DNA from: Kiritimatiellia bacterium | GTDB taxonomy: Bacteria; Verrucomicrobiota; Kiritimatiellia; CAIQIC01; Lenti-01 | Assembly: GCA_017527155.1 (NCBI GenBank) | Contig: JAFXQI010000086.1 | Coordinates: 1-64,000, forward strand | Length of the DNA: 64,000 nt | Direction: 5' to 3' | Part shown: one piece after another, positions 24,801 to 33,337 of the stretch | How positions within the stretch are numbered: position 1 is the stretch's first letter | How the letters are laid out: each line of letters begins with the position of its first letter | Translations under genes and position numbers: made by a program | The notes under the pieces: model-generated | Databases searched by the model: none | Told to the model about the DNA's origin: nothing | What the model saw: the letters and a program-made list of their open reading frames with translations, nothing else

Positions 24801-26018
24801 ATGGAGACTGGCAAGATCAAAGTCTCTCTTGAAGAAACAACCCCCACTCTCCGGGAAGAGGACCGCTTCCAGAGATTCAGCCTGATTGGATGGTGGAATC
24901 AGTCCCGCCTCCGCAACGCCAAGGTGCTCGTCATCGGTGCCGGGGCGCTGGGCAATGAAATCGTGAAAAATCTTTCATTGCTCGGGTTCGGAAATCTTTT
25001 CATTGCCGATTTGGACAATATCGAGAATTCCAATTTGTCGCGTTCGGTCCTGTACAGGGAACGCGACAATGGAACATCGAAAGCCCGGACGGCGGCCCGG
25101 TCTGCGAAGGAGCTGTTCCCCGGCATGAAAGCCCAGGCGTTCCACGGCAACGTCCTTTACGATCTGGGTCTTGGCGTCTACCGCTGGGCGGATGTCGTCA
25201 TCGCGGGACTGGACAACCGCGAGGCGCGCCTGTCCATCAACCGGAATTGCTGGAAACTCGGAAAACCATGGATTGATGGAGCCATTGAGCAAATCAACGG
25301 CATCGCGCGGGTATTCGCCCCGGACGGCCCCTGCTATGAATGCACCATGTCCGAAACGGACTGGCAACTCCTCAACCGCAGGCGGTCCTGCAATCTCCTT
25401 ACGAAAGACGAGATGCAGGAAGGCAAGGTCCCGACCACGCCGACCATCAGCTCCATCATCGCCGGCGTGCAGTGCCAGGAAGCCGTCAAGCTGTTGCATG
25501 GCATGGAAACGATTGCGGGAAAAGGTTTCGTGTTCAACGGCATCTCCTGCGATTCCTATCTGGTCGAATACCAACGCAACGACGATTGCTATTCGCACGA
25601 CACGGCGGACCGCATCGTCCCGCTCCCGGCCAAAGCGGCGGACACCCGGGTGGCCGATTTGCTCGCCCGCGCCCGGAACGACCTCGGTCCCGACACGGTC
25701 CTCGAACTCGGGAGGGACATCCTTACCGCGCTTCGCTGCCCATTCTGCGGGAAAACGGAAAGCATTTACCAATCCTTGGGGCAAGTCCGCAATTCGGCCG
25801 CGACCTGCCCGGAATGCGGCCGCCGCCGCGAGGCCATGACGGCGTTCACCATCGACGGCACACAAGATTTCCTCGACCAGACTTTTGCCGGAATTGGCAT
25901 CCCTCCCTTCGACATCGTGTGGGCCCGCAACGGCGGCATGCTCGTCGGATACGAATTTGCGGCCGATGCCCGGGAGGTTCTCGGCGAAGTGGCGTCGGCC
26001 GGGGAAGGGAATGGTTGA
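24801..26018 (+). CDS. E1-like ubiquitin-activating enzyme (ThiF/MoeB/E1 family)
   Basis: A 405-residue adenylating enzyme. It has the Rossmann loop VIGAGALG (44-51), D70/D72 and the NLSR arginine finger (R81), and GLDNREARLSINR. Structural zinc cysteines are C178xxC181 with C313xxC316, and C336xxC339 forms a further pair. The candidate thioester Cys is C197 in RRRSCNLL, just ahead of the crossover loop and the helix around residue 220. The N-terminus KIKVSLEE (5-12) recurs in two neighbouring proteins. A second domain (about 345-405) is not recognised. It starts 12 bases after the Ubl gene with AAAGGA. It would adenylate the C-terminal Gly of the Ubl and hand it to the E2. Confidence 0.9.
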   Translation: METGKIKVSLEETTPTLREEDRFQRFSLIGWWNQSRLRNAKVLVIGAGALGNEIVKNLSLLGFGNLFIADLDNIENSNLSRSVLYRERDNGTSKARTAARSAKELFPGMKAQAFHGNVLYDLGLGVYRWADVVIAGLDNREARLSINRNCWKLGKPWIDGAIEQINGIARVFAPDGPCYECTMSETDWQLLNRRRSCNLLTKDEMQEGKVPTTPTISSIIAGVQCQEAVKLLHGMETIAGKGFVFNGISCDSYLVEYQRNDDCYSHDTADRIVPLPAKAADTRVADLLARARNDLGPDTVLELGRDILTALRCPFCGKTESIYQSLGQVRNSAATCPECGRRREAMTAFTIDGTQDFLDQTFAGIGIPPFDIVWARNGGMLVGYEFAADAREVLGEVASAGEGNG

Positions 26019-26020
26019 CC

Positions 26021-27064
26021 ATGGCCGACTTTACCTCCATCCGCAGGGAAGAGTGCCGGGCGACCCCCCTGCCTCCCGGATGCAGTCTCGGCGCATCGCG
26101 GACGGTCATTCTCCAGTCCGTGCTGAACGAAATCAAGGAACACGGCCGCGCGAGCATGCACGCGGAAGTCTGCGGCGTGCTCGTCGGTTCGCTGTGCTGG
26201 GACGGGGCGGCATATCTCCTTGTCGACGGCCGTATCGAAGGGAAGCACGCCACCCACCAGAGCGGCAGCGTGACGTTCACGGCGGAGACTTGGGATTCCA
26301 TCCATGAAGAACTCGACGCGAAGCATCCCGGCCGCGTCATCGTCGGCTGGTACCACACGCATCCCGGCTTCGGCATCTTCCTGTCGAACATGGATGCGTT
26401 CATCCACGAGAATTTCTTTTCCTTCCCCTGGCAACCGGCCTATGTCTTCGACCCTCAGGCTGAAACGGACGGCTTCTTCTTCCGCGAGGGGAACAATCTT
26501 GTCCAGGAAGAAGTCGCGGTTGTCCCCGACGCCGCGCCGCTTGTCAGAGAACCGACGCCCTGCACGGGGGATAGAATCGTTGTCCAGGATGAATCAGGCC
26601 GATCCTTCCTGCGCATCGGGCTTGTGGGCGCGACGGTTCTGCTTCTCCTGCTGGGGACGATATCGGCATCCTCGATTCTTCTGCTGCGTCAATCGCGACA
26701 AAGGGAACGATTGGCCGAGGAAAAGGCGGAACGCCTCCAACAGACCATCCGGAATCAGGCGGAGGAGCTTCGGGAGTTCCAGCGGCAAAGGGAAGCGGAA
26801 CAAGCAAGCCATTGGCTGGGAAGCGGTTTCGCGCACCACCTGTTCCATTGGTGGAATTCCGAACGCGACGTTCCCGCACGGCAACGTGCCAACGGCCGGA
26901 AAATCCTGGAATTCCGCTTCGGCGAGAGCCCGGTTCCCGGCAAAACCGCTCCGAATCCGTCCATCGTGGACGAACGGTGGGAATGGGATGCCGCGGAACA
27001 CATTCCTGTCTCGTCCACAAGGCAACAGGACAAGCCTTCCCCGCCCGGGAGGGACGACCAATGA
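26021..27064 (+). CDS. Membrane-anchored JAB/JAMM metalloprotease (deubiquitinase-like)
   Basis: A 347-residue protein with a JAB domain at residues about 28-165. The complete JAMM zinc site is visible: E49 (HAEVCGVLVG), H112 and H114 (GWYHTHPG), S122 and D125 (FLSNMD). Next come one membrane helix (about 197-223) and a charged coiled coil (about 224-262). The remaining about 85 residues have no recognised domain. Ubl operons use such a peptidase to remove the modifier from targets or to trim the precursor; here the precursor already ends in Gly, so deconjugation is more likely. Its start lies 3 bases after the E1 stop (upstream open frame is a shadow). Confidence 0.9.
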   Translation: MADFTSIRREECRATPLPPGCSLGASRTVILQSVLNEIKEHGRASMHAEVCGVLVGSLCWDGAAYLLVDGRIEGKHATHQSGSVTFTAETWDSIHEELDAKHPGRVIVGWYHTHPGFGIFLSNMDAFIHENFFSFPWQPAYVFDPQAETDGFFFREGNNLVQEEVAVVPDAAPLVREPTPCTGDRIVVQDESGRSFLRIGLVGATVLLLLLGTISASSILLLRQSRQRERLAEEKAERLQQTIRNQAEELREFQRQREAEQASHWLGSGFAHHLFHWWNSERDVPARQRANGRKILEFRFGESPVPGKTAPNPSIVDERWEWDAAEHIPVSSTRQQDKPSPPGRDDQ

Positions 27065-27100
27065 CGGCAATAATGGCAAACACATGAAAGGCATACCCAC

Positions 27101-27715
27101 ATGAGCGATTCGAAAATCACGGTTTCCCTCGAGGAAATCGATCAAGCGACCCCTGTTCCCGGCCCCATGCCGCCGCCTTTTGTCTCCCCGGATGGCCCGG
27201 AGGAGGCTCCGAAACCTCCACCCGGCACCCGTGCCCCGTGGATAATCATCGCGGTTGCAGTTGCCATCGTGGTCTTGGGCGTGGTCTGCTTTTCGTTGTT
27301 TTCTGCAGCCAGCACGGCGGATGCATATCTGAAACGATATGTCCAATCCGTGAATGCCGAGTTGAGCGATCCATCGTCCCGGCTCAGAAAGTCCGTCGAC
27401 CAGCGGATAGGGGCCGCCCATCTTACCGTGACCGTGAAAGACGCACGGGTCGTCGGAAGCGAGGTCACCACGTTCGACGGAACCAATGCCGCAGGCAAGG
27501 GCGGTGAAAACATCGACAAGATGGCATTGGTGATTCGCTTCGACTGGGATGGTCTGACGACCGGCGGATACAGCGACATGCTCTGGGTCATCGACGGGAA
27601 CCGAAAGCACCTCGTCAAGTCGGAAATCATCGAAACATCGGCATCGATTAATCTTGAGGATCCGGACTTCTGGGGGGCCGTCGGAGATATTCTCCTTGCC
27701 CTGTGGGGTGCATGA
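27101..27715 (+). CDS. Small single-pass membrane protein of the Ubl island
   Basis: A 204-residue protein. Residues 1-12 are MSDSKITVSLEE, sharing the KIxVSLEE motif with the E1 and the FHA protein. A Pro-rich linker (about 17-45) leads to one membrane helix (about 46-71), and a beta-rich outer or periplasmic domain follows (GAAHLTVTVKDARVVGSEV ..., ALVIRFDWDGLTTGGYSDMLWV). The topology would put the motif in the cytosol. No family recognised. It lies 37 bases after the JAB gene. Confidence 0.75.
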   Translation: MSDSKITVSLEEIDQATPVPGPMPPPFVSPDGPEEAPKPPPGTRAPWIIIAVAVAIVVLGVVCFSLFSAASTADAYLKRYVQSVNAELSDPSSRLRKSVDQRIGAAHLTVTVKDARVVGSEVTTFDGTNAAGKGGENIDKMALVIRFDWDGLTTGGYSDMLWVIDGNRKHLVKSEIIETSASINLEDPDFWGAVGDILLALWGA

Positions 27716-27741
27716 CAACGAACCAATTACGGAGAAAAACA

Positions 27742-28980
27742 ATGGAATCTGAAAAAATCAGCGTCTCGTTGGATGAAGTAAACAGTGCCAGGGTCGATGC
27801 GGAAATCCGTCGACAGGACATCGCGGCCCGGATGGCCGCGCACCAAGAAGAGATCGAGGCGAACACCCCATCGGCGAAACGCTTCGGCGGCGGCGTGTTT
27901 CGCAAGGCCATCGTATACATGGCCGTGTTTGGATTCTTCGCTTCACTGCTGGCCTGGGGCATGGGGGAGCTTGTGCAATACCGCTCGGACCGACACCCCT
28001 GGAAGCAGTATCAAGAAGCATTCAACGCCTTTCTGGCATTCAAACCCCAGGGGCGTGTCTGGGAATTTCAGGAATTCGTGACCGCGCTCCGGATGCATGA
28101 AAGCGGACAATACCGGGACAATCCGTTTTTCAGTTCCTCCTTCTGGGACAAACCGGAATGGCAGCGGCGCAAGGCCTTGGATGCGGCCAAATCTGAATAC
28201 CGCACGTTGGATCGCGTTTGGTTCATGCTGCTCGGCCTGTTCATCGGAATCGGCCTGTCGTGTGCCGAACCGGTGGTCGTCAGGAACGGGAAATCCGCCC
28301 TCTTCCGGGGATTGCTCGGTGCCGTGCTGGGACTACTGGGCGGGTTTGTGTGTTCCCTGTTCATCAACCAGGTGTACAACTTCCTGCAGGGGGACACGGA
28401 GGGCTTCACGTTGCAACAGGTGTTTGCCCGGGGCGTGGGGTGGAGCATTCTCGGGATATTCCTGGCCATCGCCCCCGGCATCGCGATGCGGAACATGAAG
28501 AAATTCCTTCTCGGGCTTGCGGGCGGGGCCATCGGCGGTCTCGCCGGGGGATTTCTCTTCGATCCGATTTGCCAACTGACGGGGAGCGATGTCCCCGCCC
28601 GTTTCGTCAACATCGTCGGCCTCGGCGTCGGTGCGGCCGTGGCCACGGCCTTGCTGGAAGAAGCCGCGAAACAAGGCTGGCTCAAGGTCGCCACCGGGGT
28701 CATTACCGGCAAGCAATTCATCCTGTACCGCAATCCGACGGTCATCGGCAGTTCGCCGAAAACGGAAATCTACCTCTTCAAGGATCCCACGGTGGCCCCC
28801 AAGCATGCCGCCATCAACGGACTTGGAGGGGAATACGTCCTCACGGCCCTCAATGGCGCGACCGTATTGCTAAACGGAGCTCCCGTAAGGCAACAGCGCC
28901 TCAAGAACGGGGACCAGATCCGGGTCGGAAACACGGTGTTCCTGTTCGGTTCGAAAACGGTGAAACATTCCCAGGGATGA
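27742..28980 (+). CDS. Polytopic membrane protein with C-terminal FHA domain
   Basis: A 412-residue protein that begins MESEKISVSLDE (same motif at 5-12). A first membrane helix lies at about 55-75, then a hydrophilic segment, and then 4-6 Gly-rich helices (about 165-300; FGLGLAGGAIGGLAGGFL-like stretches). The end is an FHA domain (about 320-405: ILYRNPTVIGSSPKTEIYLF, VAPKHAAI, then LLNGAPVRQQRLKNGDQIRVGNTVF). FHA domains bind phosphothreonine peptides. No kinase is encoded in the island, so the partner is open. GGAG lies 7 bases before the ATG at 27742; an upstream in-frame ATG would overlap the preceding gene. Confidence 0.85.
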   Translation: MESEKISVSLDEVNSARVDAEIRRQDIAARMAAHQEEIEANTPSAKRFGGGVFRKAIVYMAVFGFFASLLAWGMGELVQYRSDRHPWKQYQEAFNAFLAFKPQGRVWEFQEFVTALRMHESGQYRDNPFFSSSFWDKPEWQRRKALDAAKSEYRTLDRVWFMLLGLFIGIGLSCAEPVVVRNGKSALFRGLLGAVLGLLGGFVCSLFINQVYNFLQGDTEGFTLQQVFARGVGWSILGIFLAIAPGIAMRNMKKFLLGLAGGAIGGLAGGFLFDPICQLTGSDVPARFVNIVGLGVGAAVATALLEEAAKQGWLKVATGVITGKQFILYRNPTVIGSSPKTEIYLFKDPTVAPKHAAINGLGGEYVLTALNGATVLLNGAPVRQQRLKNGDQIRVGNTVFLFGSKTVKHSQG

Positions 28981-28984
28981 GACC

Positions 28985-29788
28985 ATGAAACTCCATTGTC
29001 CCCAATGCAATTCGATTCTCGAAGTACCTCCGGAGGCGGACGGCATCGTCGAATGCCCTTCGTGCGGCAGTCCTTTGGACATGCCGGCGATCCGGACGGC
29101 GAACTGCCCGGTGTGTTGCTCGCCCCTGGCGGAAGAGGATACCGTAAAGATTTGCCCCAATTGCAAGACTCCCCACCACATGGAATGCTGGGAAGAAAAC
29201 CGCGGATGTTCGACGTACGGTTGCGCATCGGCTTGGCACGAAGAAACCCACACGGGGGAATCATCGGAGGGGGCAGGCATGGTGGCCTGTCCGGCTTGCG
29301 GAGCGATGCATCCCGCCACGGACCTGGTCTGCAGTTCCTGCGGCAAGTTGCTCGGCGAGAATCTGCCGGGCGACTCGACAGGGGCGCGCCTCCAGGAAAC
29401 CATCGGGAAACTCGGCAGCGCCGCCCAAATGCATCTCCTGCCGAGGCTGGCACGGAATTTCAGGCTTTTGGGCAAGGACATCGCTTCGGCATTTCGCCTC
29501 TGGTGGGGGGAGTTTTCGAGATATGGGGTATTCCGTGGCAAGACCACTCGGCCTTCGCTCACGGCGTTCATGGGAATCAATTGCGCGTTCAGTATTCTGT
29601 TCTCGTGTTGCAACGCCACGCCCCTTGTCTGGATTGAATGGATTGTCCTGGCCTGTCCAGTGCTCGCCTCCTTTGCACGACGCCTGCGGGACACGGAAAT
29701 ATCGGCATGGATGATTTTCGCCGTCCCTCTCCTCCCCTTTCTACTGTTGGTTCCAAGCGTCGATTCAACGGAAGGTGTCCAGCCATGA
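28985..29788 (+). CDS. RING-type zinc finger / DUF805-like membrane protein (E3-like)
   Basis: A 267-residue protein. A zinc ribbon (C5, C8, C24, C27) precedes a prokaryotic RING-type cross-brace: C41, C44, C57, C60, H65, C68, C75, C80 (CPVCCSPLAEEDT, CPNCKTPHHMECWEENRGC). A further ribbon follows at C102-C119. The C-terminal part (about 190-262) has membrane helices around the DUF805-like marker ARRLRDTEISAWM. In Ubl operons RING proteins are taken as E3-like adaptors for E2. The start is 5 bases after the FHA stop; the end overlaps the E2 start by ATGA. Confidence 0.86.
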   Translation: MKLHCPQCNSILEVPPEADGIVECPSCGSPLDMPAIRTANCPVCCSPLAEEDTVKICPNCKTPHHMECWEENRGCSTYGCASAWHEETHTGESSEGAGMVACPACGAMHPATDLVCSSCGKLLGENLPGDSTGARLQETIGKLGSAAQMHLLPRLARNFRLLGKDIASAFRLWWGEFSRYGVFRGKTTRPSLTAFMGINCAFSILFSCCNATPLVWIEWIVLACPVLASFARRLRDTEISAWMIFAVPLLPFLLLVPSVDSTEGVQP

Positions 29789-30828
29789 TTGAGTTCAACT
29801 GCCCGAATTGCAACGAAAAATTCGAAGTCGACGACGAGCTCGCCGGCGCAATCGTCGAATGTTCCGCATGCGACTTCCAATTCACCGTTCCCGGGAGGGG
29901 CGAATCCGATTCTCCTTCTTGTCCCGAAAGCACGCCTGAACAACCTCCCGACGACGCGGCGGCCGGGCTGATGGAACATGGAACCCTCGTGTTTTCCTGC
30001 CCGAATTGCCATGACCGTCTTGAATGCAGCGCCGAACTGGTGGGAGTCCGTGTCGCTTGCGCCCGTTGCGATTACCATTTCATCGTGCCGCCACCGAATG
30101 CGAACGACAGTGCGCCCGATGCCTTGCCCGACGAGATACCTCCTCCAGAGGCCCCTGCGGATTCTTCCCCGGACATGGAGACCTCCCCCCCGCCCCCCCT
30201 CCCTGCCGCGGAAGAAAGAGCCGCACCTTCGGGAAAACTGGATTTGTCCGCGGAGTTCCCGGAGTGCGCCGATCCGCCGACCAATTCCGGGGAGGCGAGG
30301 TCTGCTCCGATCGATAGGACCGCACAGGCTCCCGCCGTCCCGATGCCAACGGGGAGGCTTTCGCCCCGCCAACGGCGGCTGGTGTCGGATTTCCGGATGA
30401 TGAGGGAACGGTTCACCGCCTTCCCCTTGATTCATCTGGAACATGTCCAGGGCAACCCACCGGAAATGTACGTCGTCTCCTACCGCATACGCGGCATCGA
30501 GCGCCTTCGCGGCGACCAAGTCGTATACCGTGATTACCACGAAGTCGAAATCAAGCTCCCCGGAACCTATCCCCGGACGCCGCCGACGTGCCGGATGCTC
30601 ACCCCGGTCTTCCACCCGAACATCGAGCCGGCCATCATCTGCATCGGCGACCACTGGACCGCTTCCGAACGGCTCTGCGACCTGGTGGTCAGGATTGGAG
30701 AGATGATTGCCTACCAATCGCACAACATCAAGAGTCCTCTCGACGGCGAAGCCGCCATGTGGACGGACCTCCACGGCGACATGCTCCCCATCGACAGCCG
30801 GGATTTGACCCCGCCGGAAGACGGGTGA
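29785..30828 (+). CDS. E2 ubiquitin-conjugating-like enzyme with two N-terminal zinc ribbons
   Basis: A 347-residue protein. Two MJ0042-like zinc ribbons (C6/C9/C26/C29 and C72/C75/C92/C95) are followed by a Pro/Glu/Ala-rich linker and a UBC domain at about 195-335. Canonical E2 features are YPRTPP (262-267), HPNI (277-280) and, nine residues after H277, the catalytic Cys C286 in IICIG with a following Trp (W291). This is the typical E2 order YPxxPP-HPN-C. It would accept the modifier from the E1. Zinc ribbons on an E2 are unusual and may bind a target or RNA. ATGA overlap with the RING gene indicates a coupled E2-E3 pair. Confidence 0.9.
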   Translation: MIEFNCPNCNEKFEVDDELAGAIVECSACDFQFTVPGRGESDSPSCPESTPEQPPDDAAAGLMEHGTLVFSCPNCHDRLECSAELVGVRVACARCDYHFIVPPPNANDSAPDALPDEIPPPEAPADSSPDMETSPPPPLPAAEERAAPSGKLDLSAEFPECADPPTNSGEARSAPIDRTAQAPAVPMPTGRLSPRQRRLVSDFRMMRERFTAFPLIHLEHVQGNPPEMYVVSYRIRGIERLRGDQVVYRDYHEVEIKLPGTYPRTPPTCRMLTPVFHPNIEPAIICIGDHWTASERLCDLVVRIGEMIAYQSHNIKSPLDGEAAMWTDLHGDMLPIDSRDLTPPEDG

Positions 30829-30873
30829 CGCCATCGGCTTTCCCGGAAACAAACCACGCGCAAGGAGAACGAC

Positions 30874-33171
30874 GTGAACGACCAAGAAAAACCCATCCGC
30901 ATCACTCCGATCGGAAAACCCGCCGCCCCTGCCGTGGATAGCAGAAAATTGAGGGTGATTGCACGGCCGGCATCAACTCCGGAAAACCGATTGCAAGGCC
31001 AACCGGAACCGGTCGGCGGACAAAGCGGGGAGAGCGCGTCGACCGGCCACCCCGGGATGGAACCCATCGGGATGACGCCGCATGGCGTCGGGCCGGAGAA
31101 GGGGAAATCCGGCATTCGGACATGGGTGTGGATTCTGCTGGTGGTGCTGCTTGTTGCCGCCGGGGGCGTGGGATGGTGGTTCATGGCCGGGAAAGACGGC
31201 GGAGACGATGGGGCGGAGGATACCGCCGGAAGCCCCCCGGCCCCCTCGCCCATGTATCCAACCGATCCCCCGCAATCTCAGGAAGGAGGCAGGCAACGGA
31301 ATGCGGTTGCCGTGAATCCCGTCCTGCAAGAGCGCTCGTTGGTCACCTACTCCTTGGAGTTCGGGGGCCGCGTACCTCCTGAATGCTGTTCATTCACCGT
31401 GACGAACAGCGGCATCAAAAGCACTTTGCCGATTGATACGCTTGGGGGCAATCCAGTGTACTTCCTGAGCGATATGGATGTCTTGTGGAAATACCGCGTT
31501 TCCGGTTCCGGAAACGAATATATCTTTTCAACCATGGTGGGCAAGTATTCCAAAGCCGACACCCCCATCTATTTCTCCCTGCTCAGGGATGCGGTGGCAC
31601 GCAAGACGCGGGGCACGACCCTTGCAAAAAAAACGGATGTCCTCTGCGAAAATGCCTGGCTCGGAAGCCGCCGTTATCCTGCACCCGCCGTCATGGCATA
31701 CACCAATCATTCCACGCGGTTCCTTTATCTCAACGACACCGGAAACCCCTCCGTCCTGGAATGGGGGGAAACCATGAAATACTGGTTCTGGTGCCATGAA
31801 GGAGCGGAAGCGTTGGCCGAGTACGCGGGGAGTCTGCGGAAATTGAAACAGACATTGATCGACTACTCCAACATCGCCCGCGAGGAAGGATTGCGGCAAT
31901 ACAACAGGGCCATCACCATCGATGATCCCCCCGTGTTCCACATCGGGCAGCTGGACGAGGGCACGCGGGAGCCAGTCGAGGTCGAATACGAGTTCGTGGT
32001 CGAAAACGGAATCTCCATGGCAAAAGAGATCTCGAAATGCGGAAGCGGAACCTATTCGAGGCGTTGGACATTGGAAGCATTGGAGGATGAATTGGATTTC
32101 TTCTCCCGCTTTGAAACGGCTGAATCCACGGAAAAGGCTTTCGAACCGTTGTATTGCTATCTGACGCAAATGAAAATCCTCTTCGAGGAGGCTGCCCTGG
32201 AGGTGGACCGGGTGGAGAACCGGTTCGAGGGAGGCGGGCAGGGAAACAACCCCGGCAAGAAAGATCAACAGTTGACCTTCGCCCCTGTCGGCCCACAAAC
32301 CACGACATCGCGCGTCAACCTCTCGGCGACGGCGGACAGTGGCGGGAAAGTGGTGTTTTCGGTGGATTCCGGCCCGGGAAAGATTGATGGCGACACGCTC
32401 ACATTCACGGGGACCGGGGAAGTCGTGGTCCGTGCCCGGCAGTGGGGCGACGAGACATGGCATTCCGCGACGGCTACACAGACCATCGAGGTGAATAGGG
32501 ATCCCGTCCCCGCGGTCAGTCCCGAAAGGAAAACACAGTCCGACGGTTCCGGGACAACAAATGCCGCACAGTCCGGGGCCCGACTCCCTGGGGAGAGAAC
32601 GACTGGGACCCACCGCCCGGCGACCTCCACGCCTCCGCCGGAACTGGCGGGCATGAAGGCCGCCCTTGAAGCATTGCAAGGTTCGCAGACACCACCCAAT
32701 CTCGCGAAAGTGGAAAACGAATGGAAGGCTCTCTCCGGAAAATGGAAGTCCGCCTTGCAGAAGAACGTGATGTGGGCCAGCTGCGCGATATTCCTGCAAC
32801 ATGGCAACACGACGGCGCTGGCAAAGCGCAAGGCATTCTTGGACGCCCAGGCGCTGGCCAGTGCCGTGTCGGACAAATGCCGCGCCTGCAACGGGACGGG
32901 CCACAACAAGGATCGATGCCGCGAATGTTCGGGAACCGGGCGTTGTTCCTTCTGCCATGGGAGCGGACGTACCCCGGGTCTGAACGGCCGCACGGGGCCT
33001 TGTCCGAAATGCAACAGCTCGGGACGCTGTCTCGCTTGCTCGGGTGGCATCAAGGAGTCCTCATGCCGGATGTGTTCGGGGTCGGGACGGACATTGTCGG
33101 CAACCAAATGCCAGAAAGTCGTGGATGACAACATCGCCCAGGCAATCCGCATCTGCCGAGGAGAAGAATAA
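30874..33171 (+). CDS. Single-pass membrane protein with Ig-like domain and DnaJ-type Cys-rich tail
   Basis: A 765-residue protein. The cytosolic N-terminus (1-80) is low-complexity with EKPIRITPIGK at the start. One membrane helix lies at about 83-107, then a Pro-rich linker. A large unrecognised domain (about 150-465) follows. A cadherin/Ig-like segment (about 470-545: LTFAPVGPQTTTSRVNLSATADSGGKVVF, TFTGTGEVVVRA) and a helical stretch come next. The C-terminus, from C669, holds repeated CxxCxGxG units (CRACNGTG, CRECSGTG, CSFCHGSG, CLACSGG, CRMCSGSG), as in the DnaJ/Hsp40 zinc domain. It probably works as an envelope scaffold; the island's E2/RING pair lies directly upstream, 45 bases away. 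Confidence 0.75.
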   Translation: MNDQEKPIRITPIGKPAAPAVDSRKLRVIARPASTPENRLQGQPEPVGGQSGESASTGHPGMEPIGMTPHGVGPEKGKSGIRTWVWILLVVLLVAAGGVGWWFMAGKDGGDDGAEDTAGSPPAPSPMYPTDPPQSQEGGRQRNAVAVNPVLQERSLVTYSLEFGGRVPPECCSFTVTNSGIKSTLPIDTLGGNPVYFLSDMDVLWKYRVSGSGNEYIFSTMVGKYSKADTPIYFSLLRDAVARKTRGTTLAKKTDVLCENAWLGSRRYPAPAVMAYTNHSTRFLYLNDTGNPSVLEWGETMKYWFWCHEGAEALAEYAGSLRKLKQTLIDYSNIAREEGLRQYNRAITIDDPPVFHIGQLDEGTREPVEVEYEFVVENGISMAKEISKCGSGTYSRRWTLEALEDELDFFSRFETAESTEKAFEPLYCYLTQMKILFEEAALEVDRVENRFEGGGQGNNPGKKDQQLTFAPVGPQTTTSRVNLSATADSGGKVVFSVDSGPGKIDGDTLTFTGTGEVVVRARQWGDETWHSATATQTIEVNRDPVPAVSPERKTQSDGSGTTNAAQSGARLPGERTTGTHRPATSTPPPELAGMKAALEALQGSQTPPNLAKVENEWKALSGKWKSALQKNVMWASCAIFLQHGNTTALAKRKAFLDAQALASAVSDKCRACNGTGHNKDRCRECSGTGRCSFCHGSGRTPGLNGRTGPCPKCNSSGRCLACSGGIKESSCRMCSGSGRTLSATKCQKVVDDNIAQAIRICRGEE

Positions 33172-33337
33172 TCGTCGGCACGGAGGAAGGCAGGGGAGAT
33201 ATCCCCCGAAAGTTGGTGGTGCACACGGCCTTGGGGGGGGCTTCCCCGTAACCTTCCCGCTCGGTCCCGAGAAGCAGGAGAAAGGGGGCGCACTTGATGT
33301 CAACAAGCCAAAAAACACGGAAACAAGGCGGAACACC

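Noticed and set aside
24520-33171. Bil (four-gene) antiphage operon
   Set aside because: Only some components correspond; gene order and the extra membrane, FHA and RING proteins differ, so I did not apply the name.
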